Position numbers and translations under genes: made by a program
Notes under the pieces: model-generated
The model's input: the letters and a program-made list of their open reading frames with translations, nothing else
What the model was told of the DNA's origin: nothing
Database searches by the model: none
In this document: positions 52,174 through 60,901 of the stretch, piece after piece
Position numbering within the stretch: position 1 is the first letter of the stretch
Layout of the letters: each line of letters opens with the position of its first letter
From: Hyphomicrobiales bacterium
GTDB lineage: Bacteria; Pseudomonadota; Alphaproteobacteria; Rhizobiales; Xanthobacteraceae
Assembly: GCA_016713235.1 (NCBI GenBank)
Contig: JADJPN010000001.1
Coordinates: 186,001-250,000 of the forward strand
Reading direction: 5' to 3'
Length of the DNA stretch: 64,000 bases

Positions 52174-53934
52174 CTTCTCGATATCGAAGAGCTTGATCTC
52201 GACGTAAGTCGGGCGGCCGTGATTGCACTGGCCGGCGTTTTCGGTGCGCTCCATTTCGCGCAACAGCGCATTCATTTCTTCGGGCTTAAGCCTCCGTCCG
52301 GCACGCACCGAACCGTGACAGGAAATGCGGCTTGCGACGCTGAGCAGATTTCGCTCGAGCGGCAAGGCATCATCCCATTCGGCGATGTGTTCGGCGAGAT
52401 CGCGCACGAGGTCCTGCGTGTCCGCGTCCCCAAGCAGCGCCGGGGTTTCGCGCACGAGCACCGCGCCCTGCCCGAACGGCTCGAGCACAAGACCGAGTTT
52501 CGCAAGCTCTTCGCCGCGCGCAACAATCGCCGCGGCATCGGATGCATCGAGCTCGACCACGGCAGGCACGAGCAACAACTGACGCGAGATCCCTTTTTCC
52601 TCGAGCGCGCGTTTCAGCTTTTCGTAGACGATGCGCTCGTGCGCCGCATGCTGATCGACAATGACGAGGCCGTCGGCCGTCTGCGCGACGATGTAGGTCT
52701 CATGCAACTGCGCACGAGCGGCGCCCAGCGGCCGTTCGAGATCGGCCTGTAATACGGGCGCAAGATCGGCGCGTGCATCCGCGCTCGGCTGCGCGATGGT
52801 TTCGAACGCAGCCTGCGCCGCTTCCGCGAGACCGCTGCGATACGGCGACGCGGCGCCGCGCCAGGCCGTTGAAGAATGCGAACCTGATTGCGGACGCGCG
52901 AAAGAAACCAGACGATCCGCGCCGGTCGTGGCGCTGCGCCGCGCACCACCCGACAGCGCGTCCTGCAATGCGCGAACGACGAGCCCACGCACAAGGGATG
53001 GATCGCGGAAGCGCACTTCGGCTTTCGCCGGATGCACGTTCACGTCGACCTCATGCGGATCGAGCTCGATGAAGAGTGCGGCCACCGGATAACGCCCGGA
53101 ATGAAGGAGATCGGCATAACCGCCGCGCAGCGCGCCCATTAACACCTTGTCGCGCACCGGACGCCCGTTCACGAACAGATACTGCGAAAGCGAATTGGCC
53201 TTGGAGAAGGTCGGAAGGCCCGCAAGGCCGGAGAGCCGCACGCCTTCCCGCTCGGCGTTTACCGGCACCGTGTTCGCGCGTGCATCGCCCCCGATCACGT
53301 CGGCAAGCCGCGCGGCAATTCCGTCTTCGTCTGAGCCGCGCGCCGGATACTGAATGACGCGCTCGCCGGCGATCATCGTGAAGGCAATTTCGGGTTTGGC
53401 CAATGCAAGGCGGCGGACGACGTCGATGGCAGCAGTGGTCTCCGCCTGTTCGCTTTTGAGAAACTTCAGCCGTGCGGGCGTCGCGTAAAACAGATCGCGC
53501 ACTTCCACGCGCGTTCCCTCGGCGAGCGCCGCCGGACGAATCTCCGACTTTTCCCCGCCTTCCACACGGATCTCAATCGCGGAATCGCTGCCACGCGCAC
53601 GGGTTGCGATGGAAAGCCGTGCCGCCGCGCCAATCGAAGGCAGCGCCTCGCCGCGAAATCCGAGCGTCGAAATATTCAGCAGGTCCTCGCTGTCGAGTTT
53701 CGAGGTGGCGTGACGCTCGACGCAGAGCGCGAGATCCTCCGCGCTCATGCCGCCGCCATTGTCGGAGACACGGATCAATTCGCGCCCGCCGCCGGAAATC
53801 ACGACTTCCACGCGGGTTGCGCCGGCGTCGATCGCGTTTTCCGCAAGCTCTTTGACGACCGAAGCCGGCCGCTCGATCACTTCACCCGCGGCGATGCGGT
53901 TGACGACAGTTTCGGGAAGCTGGCGGACGGGCAT
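52156..53934 (-). CDS. mutL: DNA mismatch repair protein MutL
   Basis: The 592-residue protein has the GHKL ATPase domain with ENAIDAGA, DNGGGM and TLGFRGEALPSI in the first 110 residues, and the dimerisation domain at the C-terminus. It carries the latent endonuclease motif DQHA-AH-E-RIVY-E (DQHAAHERIVYE) plus SCHGSVRAG and CNHGRPT, so it nicks DNA itself, as expected in a lineage without MutH. The chain is complete. The gene overlaps rsmD by 18 bases on the opposite strand and is followed upstream by 53 bases to arfB. Confidence 0.95.
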   Translation of the reverse strand: MPVRQLPETVVNRIAAGEVIERPASVVKELAENAIDAGATRVEVVISGGGRELIRVSDNGGGMSAEDLALCVERHATSKLDSEDLLNISTLGFRGEALPSIGAAARLSIATRARGSDSAIEIRVEGGEKSEIRPAALAEGTRVEVRDLFYATPARLKFLKSEQAETTAAIDVVRRLALAKPEIAFTMIAGERVIQYPARGSDEDGIAARLADVIGGDARANTVPVNAEREGVRLSGLAGLPTFSKANSLSQYLFVNGRPVRDKVLMGALRGGYADLLHSGRYPVAALFIELDPHEVDVNVHPAKAEVRFRDPSLVRGLVVRALQDALSGGARRSATTGADRLVSFARPQSGSHSSTAWRGAASPYRSGLAEAAQAAFETIAQPSADARADLAPVLQADLERPLGAARAQLHETYIVAQTADGLVIVDQHAAHERIVYEKLKRALEEKGISRQLLLVPAVVELDASDAAAIVARGEELAKLGLVLEPFGQGAVLVRETPALLGDADTQDLVRDLAEHIAEWDDALPLERNLLSVASRISCHGSVRAGRRLKPEEMNALLREMERTENAGQCNHGRPTYVEIKLFDIEKLFGRR

Positions 53935-53987
53935 GATGTGCGACTCGGGAACCAGCGCGGATTGTAGCCGACGGCGCGCCCGCCGCG

Positions 53988-54416
53988 CTAATCGAAGTCT
54001 GGCCGGCCGCGGCGGTTCTTCACTTCCGAGCGGCGCTTCTTGCCCTCGATACGGCGCTTCTTCGAGGCGAGCGTCGGCCTCGTTTTGCGGCGGACTTTCG
54101 GCACGACGGCCGCGCGCTCGAGCAACTCCACGAGGCGTGCACGGGCGTCGTCACGATTGAGTTCCTGCGTGCGGAAGCGGTCGGCTGAAATCAGAATTAC
54201 ACCTTCGCGCGTCAGGCGCTGGCCGGCCAGCTTTTCCGCACGCGCTTTCATGCCTGGCGGAATATTCGGCGAACCGCGCAGATCAAAACGTAATTGAACG
54301 GCGGTCGAAAGCTTATTGACGTTCTGCCCGCCGGGACCGGACGAGCGCACGAAGGTTTCTTCGAGTTCGCGCTCGTCAATCGCGATATGCGGCGTGATCT
54401 CGATCATCTCGGGCAT
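53988..54416 (-). CDS. arfB: Alternative ribosome-rescue peptidyl-tRNA hydrolase
   Basis: The 142-residue protein has the class I release-factor GGQ motif (residues 29-31, in RSSGPGGQNVNK) and a basic C-terminal tail (KTRPTLASKKRRIEGKKRR) that enters the mRNA channel of stalled ribosomes. ArfB frees nascent chains from ribosomes lacking a stop codon in the A site. The gene begins immediately after pgi ends on the same strand, with stop and start adjacent, so the two are co-transcribed. Confidence 0.94.
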   Translation of the reverse strand: MPEMIEITPHIAIDERELEETFVRSSGPGGQNVNKLSTAVQLRFDLRGSPNIPPGMKARAEKLAGQRLTREGVILISADRFRTQELNRDDARARLVELLERAAVVPKVRRKTRPTLASKKRRIEGKKRRSEVKNRRGRPDFD

Positions 54417-55724
54417 TTACTTGTCTTCCGCGAGATATTTCTTGGCGAGGATTTTTCCTTCCTCGACCGCAGGCTGGTCATACGGGTTCACGCCGAACAG
54501 TGCGCCTGCGAAAATGGTTTCCAGCATGAAGTGCATGAGAATTGCACCGAGCGTGAACGCATCGAGCTGTTTGACTTCAAGCGCACGGATGGGGAGCGAA
54601 TGCTTCGCAAGCGTGTCGGTCGTCGCACGCGCCTGCGCGGCGACCAGCGCGCCAACGGTCCTGTTCGCAAAAGCCGGCTCGCCTGCAAGCGCGGCCAACT
54701 CAGCATCCAACCGCAAGCCGTGCCCCTTGGTCGCGACGGAAAGAACGGAGAAAAACTTGTCGTGCGGACCCGCAAGCCATAGCTGCAACTGGCTGTGCTG
54801 ATCCACCGGACCGATCGAGCCGAGCGGCGTCGTACCCTTGCCATCCTTGCCGAGGCTCTCTCCCCAAAGCTGCATCCACCAGCGGGTGAGCCGTTCGAAA
54901 CGGTCGCCGTAAGCGAGCAATACGGAGAGTGGCAAACCTGCTTCTCTCGCGGCTACGCTTAAGGCAGCACCCGCGGCTGGCGCGATGTCGGCCGGCGCAG
55001 CGCCGCGCAGAATGGGCGCCAGGGTCGCTGCTGCGCCAGCACGCAGTGCGCGGATATCGACATCGGCAAGCAATGCCGGAAGCAGGCCAACATTGGTCAG
55101 CGCCGTGAAGCGGCCGCCGACACCGGTATCGTGATCGAGCATTTCGCAGCCGAATTTGCCGAGAAGCGCGCGAAGGCCGTTCCTGCCCGCCGCCTGTAAA
55201 GGTTCGGAAATTCCGAAGAGATGTTTTGCGATCTTATTCTCGAAGCCGTTTTTCTTCAGCGCGCCGATCACGGCGATCGCCTGCACCAGCGTCTCGCCGG
55301 TGCCGCCCGATTTCGAGATCGCGACGAAACGCGCCGTTTCCAGCGGCAACTCGGAAAGAACCTCTTCGAGACTTAAAGGATCGAGATTGTCGAGAAAATG
55401 CAGCTTCGGCATGCGGCGCAGATCACCGACGCCGGGCACGTTGTATCCGCCAAGTTGCGCGAGCGTCTGGCCGCCGAGACTGGAGCCGCCCGTCCCCAGA
55501 AAAACGACATCCGTCGAATCCCGGAGCTTCGCGGCCAGCGCTTCGATCGCGCGGAGGTCTTCGGTGCGTTCGGGAAGGCGCAGCAATGCGAGCGTGTTCT
55601 TCTCGTAAGCCGTGCGCATGTCGGCAAGCGCCGGGCCGAGCCGCTGCAAATTTCGTTCGAAAGCAGGTTGCGTGATGCCGCCGGTGAAGGCGCGGCTGAT
55701 ATCCTGCGAAAACGGCCCGCTCAT
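54417..55724 (-). CDS. pgi: Glucose-6-phosphate isomerase
   Basis: The 435-residue protein interconverts glucose- and fructose-6-phosphate. It has two SIS-like halves: VFLGTGGSSLGGQTLAQL near 75 and VAISKSGGTGETL near 130 bind the phosphate, and GSIGPVDQHSQLQLWLAGP near 300 carries the catalytic glutamine/histidine region. It is shorter than the 549-residue E. coli form, in the range of the compact family. ATG at 55724 overlaps the stop of potI by 4 bases and gives MSGPFSQDISRAF. Confidence 0.9.
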   Translation of the reverse strand: MSGPFSQDISRAFTGGITQPAFERNLQRLGPALADMRTAYEKNTLALLRLPERTEDLRAIEALAAKLRDSTDVVFLGTGGSSLGGQTLAQLGGYNVPGVGDLRRMPKLHFLDNLDPLSLEEVLSELPLETARFVAISKSGGTGETLVQAIAVIGALKKNGFENKIAKHLFGISEPLQAAGRNGLRALLGKFGCEMLDHDTGVGGRFTALTNVGLLPALLADVDIRALRAGAAATLAPILRGAAPADIAPAAGAALSVAAREAGLPLSVLLAYGDRFERLTRWWMQLWGESLGKDGKGTTPLGSIGPVDQHSQLQLWLAGPHDKFFSVLSVATKGHGLRLDAELAALAGEPAFANRTVGALVAAQARATTDTLAKHSLPIRALEVKQLDAFTLGAILMHFMLETIFAGALFGVNPYDQPAVEEGKILAKKYLAEDK

Positions 55725-56527
55725 CTTGCGCCTTCGGTCCTTCCCCGCTGCCATTTCATCGCGAGCGACGCTGCGAGCACGACTGTGGTGATCGCAATGA
55801 TAAATACGGTGCTGATCGCGTTCACTTCCGGCGTCACGCCGAGCCGCACCTGACTGTAAATCCGCATCGGCAAGGTCGTGTTTCCGGGGCCCGCAGTGAA
55901 GTTTGCGATGACAAGATCGTCGAGCGAGAGCGTGAAAGCAAGAAGCCAGCCCGCCGCCACGGCGGGAAGAATGACCGGCAAAGTCACCGAAAAGAAGGCG
56001 CGGAGCGGCGTCGCGCCAAGATCCAGCGCCGCTTCTTCAAGACTATGGTCGAAGGTCATCAGCCGCGACTGCACGATCACCGCGACAAAGCACATCGTGA
56101 AGGTGACGTGCGCAAGCGCCACGGTCCAGAAACCGCGCTCGAAGTCGATCGCGACGAACAGCAGCAGAAGCGCGAGGCCGGTGATCACCTCCGGCATGAC
56201 AAGCGGCGCGTAAACGAGGCCCGCGAACAGCGTTCGGCCCCGAAATGCGCCGGACCGCACCAATGCCAGCGCGGCCAGCGTGCCGAGCACGGTTGCGAGC
56301 GTGGCGGCGACCGCCGCCACCTTGAGGCTGACCCAGGCGGCATCCATCAGCGCCTGATTTTGCAAAAGCCCCTGATACCAGCGCGTGGACCAGCCGCCCC
56401 AGACCGTGACAAGCCGCGAGTCGTTGAAGGAATAGACCACCAGAAGAAAGAGCGGGACGTAGAGAAATGCGATGCCGGCCGCGAGCGCGGTGAGCGTGAC
56501 CGGCGACAGCCCTTTGCGCATCGCCAT
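55721..56527 (-). CDS. potI: Polyamine ABC transporter permease, PotI-like
   Basis: The 268-residue permease has six transmembrane helices and the docking loop EEAALDLGATPLRAFFSVTLP near residue 165. The N-terminal helix VTLTALAAGIAFLYVPLFLLVVYSFN is typical of the PotC/PotI group. It pairs with PotH to import putrescine or spermidine. It begins one base after potH ends and overlaps pgi at its 3' end. Confidence 0.9.
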   Translation of the reverse strand: MAMRKGLSPVTLTALAAGIAFLYVPLFLLVVYSFNDSRLVTVWGGWSTRWYQGLLQNQALMDAAWVSLKVAAVAATLATVLGTLAALALVRSGAFRGRTLFAGLVYAPLVMPEVITGLALLLLFVAIDFERGFWTVALAHVTFTMCFVAVIVQSRLMTFDHSLEEAALDLGATPLRAFFSVTLPVILPAVAAGWLLAFTLSLDDLVIANFTAGPGNTTLPMRIYSQVRLGVTPEVNAISTVFIIAITTVVLAASLAMKWQRGRTEGAR

Positions 56528-56528
56528 C

Positions 56529-57437
56529 TCAGCGGCTTTCCAGTTCGCGCAGCTGCATGCGCTGATAGATCAGGATCGGGATCAAGAGCACGAGCAGAAT
56601 GAGAATCGCGAGCGCAGAGGATATCGTCCACGAACGGTTTACCGCGAACTCGTTCCAGACCGTACGCCCGATCATCTGCGTATCGGAGCCGCCCAGCAGA
56701 TCCGGGATTACGAACTCGCCGACGGCGGGAATGAAACATAGCAGCGCGCCGGCGACGACGCCGGGTGCAGAGACAGGAACCGTGACGCGCCAGAATGCCT
56801 GCGCCGGCGTCGCGCCGAGATCGGCGGCGGCCTCCAACAAGGAATCGTCCATGCGCTCCAGCGCCGCATAAAGCGGCAGCACCATGAACGGGAAATAGGA
56901 ATAGACCATGCCGATCACGACCGCGACGTTGGTCGAAAGAATTTCCAGCGGTTGCGAGATCACGCCCAGCGAAAGCAGCGACTGGTTGAGTAACCCCTCG
57001 CGCGAAAGAATTCCGATCCAGGCATAGACGCGGATCAGGAACGACGTGAAGAACGGCAGGATTACCAGCAGCAGAAGTATCGGGCGCAGGCCGCGCGGCG
57101 AACGCGCGATCGCATAGGCAACCGGATAGCCGACGATGATGAGGATCGCCGTCGCAAGCGCCGCCAGCAGGACGCTCTGCATATATGAGTAAACATAAAG
57201 CCAGTCGCTGAGCACGAAGAAATAGTTCTCGAAATCGAGCGCGGCTACATGATCGCGTAGCGCGGTCCAGCCTTCGCTGAAGTTCAGTACCGGCACGTAA
57301 GGCGGCTGCGCCACTGCGTCGTCGGAAAGACTGATCTTGAACACGATCAGGAACGGTAGCAGGAAGAATGCGGCAAGCCAGAGAAACGGCACCGCTACCG
57401 TCAGTCTTGCAAAAATGCTGCGCCGCCCGATGCTCAT
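56529..57437 (-). CDS. potH: Polyamine ABC transporter permease, PotH-like
   Basis: The 302-residue permease has six helices and the docking loop EAAADLGATPAQAFWRVTVP near 200. The N-terminal FLLPFLIVFKISLSD and the ERMDDSLLEAA context are typical of PotB/PotH. It lies 7 bases after potG, which provides the ATPase. Together with PotI it would form the inner-membrane channel of a putrescine-type importer. Confidence 0.9.
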   Translation of the reverse strand: MSIGRRSIFARLTVAVPFLWLAAFFLLPFLIVFKISLSDDAVAQPPYVPVLNFSEGWTALRDHVAALDFENYFFVLSDWLYVYSYMQSVLLAALATAILIIVGYPVAYAIARSPRGLRPILLLLVILPFFTSFLIRVYAWIGILSREGLLNQSLLSLGVISQPLEILSTNVAVVIGMVYSYFPFMVLPLYAALERMDDSLLEAAADLGATPAQAFWRVTVPVSAPGVVAGALLCFIPAVGEFVIPDLLGGSDTQMIGRTVWNEFAVNRSWTISSALAILILLVLLIPILIYQRMQLRELESR

Positions 57438-57444
57438 TTGCGCT

Positions 57445-58611
57445 TCAGCTTTTCAGCAGAACGCCGGCATCCGGCGTCCATGAGAGATAGACGTTATCTT
57501 CCCAATCGATCGGCGGCTCGATCTGGCGGGAGAGATTTGTCTTCGCGGCCTTGAGCACGAGGCCGTTCTGGAGGTGCACATGATAAACCGAAAGATCGCC
57601 GAGATAGGCGATGTCGTAGACCACGCCCTGCGCGCAGTTCGCGTGAACTTCGGAGAGCGGCTCCTTGCCGATGCGGATTTTCTCGGGCCGCAGCGCAACC
57701 GCGACGGTATCGCCGGCCCTCACATCGGAGAATTGAGATAGCCGCAGCTCGGCGTCGAGCGCCGCCGATTTCAGCGCAATGTCGCCCGGCGTCACGCGCT
57801 CGACCACCGCTTCGATAATGTTGATGTCGCCGACAAACTCCGCGACATAGCGGCTGTTCGGCTGCTCGTAGATTTCCGCCGGGGTCGCGACCTGCACCAG
57901 CTTGCCATGATCCATCACCGCGATGCGGTCGGCGACCGTCATCGCCTCCTCCTGATCGTGGGTCACGATGATGAAGGTGGTGCCGATGCGCTGCTGCAAA
58001 TCCATCAACTCGAACTGTGTCTGCTCGCGCAGCTTCTTGTCGAGCGCGGCCATCGGCTCATCCAGCAGAAGAACCTTCGGCCGCTTGGCGAGCGAACGGG
58101 CAAGCGCCACGCGCTGGCGCTGGCCGCCCGAAAGCTGATGCGGCTTTCGCTTCTCGAAGCCATGCAGATTGACGAGTTTCAGCATCTCGTCGACCAGCGC
58201 CGCGATCTTCGCTTTCGGCATGCGCTCCTGCTTCAGGCCGAAGGCGATGTTGTCCGCGACGGACGGGTGCGGAAACAGCGCGTAAGACTGAAACATCATG
58301 TTCACGGGGCGCCGATACGGCGGCACCCCGGAAAGATCTTTCCCCGCGAGCATGACCTTGCCTTCGCTCGCTTCCTCGAAGCCGGCGAGCATCCGCATCA
58401 AGGTCGTCTTGCCGCAACCCGAAGGCCCGAGCAGCGCGAAGAATTCCCGCTCGTAGATGTCGAGCGACACGCCGTCGATCGCAACCACGTCGCCGTAGCG
58501 CTTCACGACATTCTGGAATCGGATGAGCGGCTGGGCCGACGAATCGGCCCAGGGCGCAAATTTTCGCCGGACGCTTTGCGGCTTCTGCGGCTTGCTCGGT
58601 TGCGAATCCAT
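57445..58611 (-). CDS. potG: Polyamine ABC transporter ATP-binding protein, PotG-like
   Basis: The 388-residue ATPase has Walker A GPSGCGKTTLMRMLAG, the signature LSGGQRQRVALARSLA, Walker B LLLDEPMAALD and the switch IVTHDQEEAMTVADRIAVMDHG. The C-terminal third is the TOBE regulatory domain (AVALRPEKIRIG). It is the first gene of potGHI. The substrate-binding protein potF is not adjacent, so it must be encoded elsewhere. ATG 58611 (MDSQPSKPQKPQ) is preferred to ATG 58626 because GAAGAG lies just before it. Confidence 0.9.
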   Translation of the reverse strand: MDSQPSKPQKPQSVRRKFAPWADSSAQPLIRFQNVVKRYGDVVAIDGVSLDIYEREFFALLGPSGCGKTTLMRMLAGFEEASEGKVMLAGKDLSGVPPYRRPVNMMFQSYALFPHPSVADNIAFGLKQERMPKAKIAALVDEMLKLVNLHGFEKRKPHQLSGGQRQRVALARSLAKRPKVLLLDEPMAALDKKLREQTQFELMDLQQRIGTTFIIVTHDQEEAMTVADRIAVMDHGKLVQVATPAEIYEQPNSRYVAEFVGDINIIEAVVERVTPGDIALKSAALDAELRLSQFSDVRAGDTVAVALRPEKIRIGKEPLSEVHANCAQGVVYDIAYLGDLSVYHVHLQNGLVLKAAKTNLSRQIEPPIDWEDNVYLSWTPDAGVLLKS

Positions 58612-58680
58612 AATCTCTTCGGGCACCAGCGCTGCGGTCTGCTTAGCGGGGAAAGCAGCCCTTCACAACAGAACCGCCGC

Positions 58681-59085
58681 TCACGCGGCGTTCCGCACCG
58701 AGAGCACCGTCAACGAACGCCAGCCGCCGGACGGCGTCTGAAATTCGATGGACTGGCTGACGGACAAACCGATCAGCGCGGCACCGACGGGAGTGAGCAC
58801 ACTGATCGTCGCCGCGTCTTTTCCAGCGTCTTCCGGATAGACCAGCTTCGCGATGCGGATCTGGCCGGAAATATCGTCGCGAAATTCGACTTCCGAGCCC
58901 ATGCTGACGAGCCCCGGCAGGTACTCAAAGTCCTCGATCAGATGTGCGCGTTCCACTTCGCGCGCCAGAAACTCCGAAGTCTCCGGAAATTTCTCGAATG
59001 CAACGGCGGCCAGGTGCTCAAGCCGCTCGGAATCGCGGCGGGTGATCGCGATCGGGGGCAGATCCATGTTGAAGTAGCGAGCCAT
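58681..59085 (-). CDS. rnk: Rnk-like GreA/GreB C-terminal domain protein (nucleoside diphosphate kinase regulator)
   Basis: The 134-residue protein has an N-terminal region (LPPIAITRRDSERLEHLA) and the FKBP-like GreA/GreB C-terminal fold with MGSEVEFRD and ISVLTPVGAALIGLSVSQSIEF. It lacks the GreA N-terminal coiled coil. Rnk-type proteins bind RNA polymerase without cleaving RNA, and in Pseudomonas the gene is called regulator of nucleoside diphosphate kinase. AAGGAG lies before ATG 59091 (too close) and at proper distance from ATG 59085, which is chosen. No potF-like gene separates it from potG. Confidence 0.85.
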   Translation of the reverse strand: MARYFNMDLPPIAITRRDSERLEHLAAVAFEKFPETSEFLAREVERAHLIEDFEYLPGLVSMGSEVEFRDDISGQIRIAKLVYPEDAGKDAATISVLTPVGAALIGLSVSQSIEFQTPSGGWRSLTVLSVRNAA

Positions 59086-59320
59086 TTTCATTTCTCCTTA
59101 CGCGCTGCGTGCAAAACGCAGGACGCGAGTCGTTTTGGCGGACGGACCGCCTGGTCGAGACAGAATTTTTTGGAAACAGAACGATAGTCCCGGACGGCAC
59201 GCAGCCGGCCGGGTTACGCGCCCGCGTGCAGCTGGCCCGCGCGGAAAAGTCTACGATTGAGACGGATCGCGTTGTTCATGCCCACGAAGGTAAGACCGCA
59301 GGGCAGATTGTCAATGCGCG

Positions 59321-60901
59321 TTAATGCGCCGCCGCCGAGGCGTCCATGCGCGGCCGCTCCAGGAGCGGCACAAACAAGCATGCGACGCAGAAGAACACCG
59401 AAAGCAAAAGAAAAATATCGGCGAAAGCGAGCACCATCGCCTCCCGCTGCACCATGCCGGCGATCTTCTTCAGCGCGGCCAGTTCCGCATCTGAGCCCAG
59501 CGTCGCCGAGAAGCTCTGCGTCATACCCTGAAGCGTTTCAATCGCGATCTGGCGGCTCCATGTTATCCGCTCGTTCAACTGGGCGATATGAACATCCGTG
59601 CGCGTGGTCAGCATGGTGTTGATGATCGCAAGCCCCACCGCGCCGCCGAGATTGCGCATCAGGTTGAAAAGACCGCTCGCGTTCTTCACCTGCAACGGCG
59701 TGAGAGTGCCGAGCGCCAGCATATTGATCGGCACCATGCAGAACATCAGCGCCATGCCGCGCAGCGCCTGCGGAAAGAACAGCTCGCCGAAACCCCACTG
59801 GTTCGTGATCGGCGTCAACTCGAAGGTCGAAACGACGAAGCCGACGAGGCCGAGCGCAATGAAAATCCGCGGGTCGAACTTTCGTATGAGCACACCGATG
59901 ATCGGCGCGGAAGCGAACATGAAGGCGCCGGTGACGAATACGGTCTCGCCGATCTGGAGCGAATTGTAGCCGCGGACGCGGCCGAGATAGAGCGGGTAAA
60001 GATAAGTCAGGCCGTAAAGACCGATGCCGATGATGAACGTCAGCGTACAGCCGACCGCGAAATTGCGGTTCTTGAATGCCGTCAGGTCGACGACCGGCAC
60101 CGGCTGCGTCAGCGTGCGCCAGAAGAAAATCGCGCCGGAGACCAGCGTGGCGGCGAAGAAGAAGGTGATGACGCCTGAATCGAACCAGTCGTCGCGCGTG
60201 CCCTCTTCGAGAAAATACTGGAGGCTGCCGAGGCCGATCGCCATGGCGACCAGGCCCCATACATCGAAGCGCTTCAGGAGATCAAATTCCGGCTCGTCGA
60301 AGTCGACCAGCGTCCACGCCAGTACCGTCGCGGCGATGCCGGGCACGACATTGATCAGAAACAGCCAGTGCCACGAAAACGCGCTGGTGAGATAGCCGCC
60401 CACGGTCGGCCCGATCGTCGGCGCAAGGGTCACGGTAAGACCGACGACAGCCATGATCGGAGGCAAGTAGCGGCGCGGGAAAATCGTATAGGCGGCAGCG
60501 AAGGCCGTCGGGATCATGCCGCCGCCGACGAAGCCCTGAATTGCGCGATAGACGATCATTTCGGGCAGCGTCGTCGCGGTCGCGCACAACACGCTTGCGA
60601 CCGTAAAGCCGAGTGCGGATAGCGAGAACAGTATGCGGGTCGAAAGCGCGCGGGCGAGAAAGCCCGAAAGCGGAATCATCACGACTTCCGCGATCAGATA
60701 GCTCGTCTGCACCCATGAGATTTCGTCGGGCGCCGCGGAGAGGCCGGCCTGAATTTCGGAGAGCGAGGACGAAACGATCTGGATGTCCAGGATCGCCATG
60801 AACATGCCGAACACGAGCGCAGAGAACGCAATCAGCTTGCGCGGCGTGACCTCGCGGCCAGACTCGTCGAGGGGAATTGCGCCTGCGGTCGTGTCGCTCA
60901 C
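59321..60901 (-). CDS. DHA2-family drug efflux MFS transporter, EmrB-like
   Basis: The 526-residue protein has fourteen predicted transmembrane helices. Marks of the DHA2/EmrB group are FMAILDIQIVSSSLSEI in helix 1, WVQTSYLIAEVVMIPLSGFLARALSTR (the A-motif region) and GFVGGGMIPTAFAAAYTIFP, the antiporter C-motif region near 130. It works with the periplasmic adaptor encoded directly upstream and an outer-membrane channel to export hydrophobic drugs or toxins. Its start overlaps the adaptor stop by 4 bases. It should be controlled by the divergent TetR gene. Confidence 0.92.
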   Translation of the reverse strand: MSDTTAGAIPLDESGREVTPRKLIAFSALVFGMFMAILDIQIVSSSLSEIQAGLSAAPDEISWVQTSYLIAEVVMIPLSGFLARALSTRILFSLSALGFTVASVLCATATTLPEMIVYRAIQGFVGGGMIPTAFAAAYTIFPRRYLPPIMAVVGLTVTLAPTIGPTVGGYLTSAFSWHWLFLINVVPGIAATVLAWTLVDFDEPEFDLLKRFDVWGLVAMAIGLGSLQYFLEEGTRDDWFDSGVITFFFAATLVSGAIFFWRTLTQPVPVVDLTAFKNRNFAVGCTLTFIIGIGLYGLTYLYPLYLGRVRGYNSLQIGETVFVTGAFMFASAPIIGVLIRKFDPRIFIALGLVGFVVSTFELTPITNQWGFGELFFPQALRGMALMFCMVPINMLALGTLTPLQVKNASGLFNLMRNLGGAVGLAIINTMLTTRTDVHIAQLNERITWSRQIAIETLQGMTQSFSATLGSDAELAALKKIAGMVQREAMVLAFADIFLLLSVFFCVACLFVPLLERPRMDASAAAH

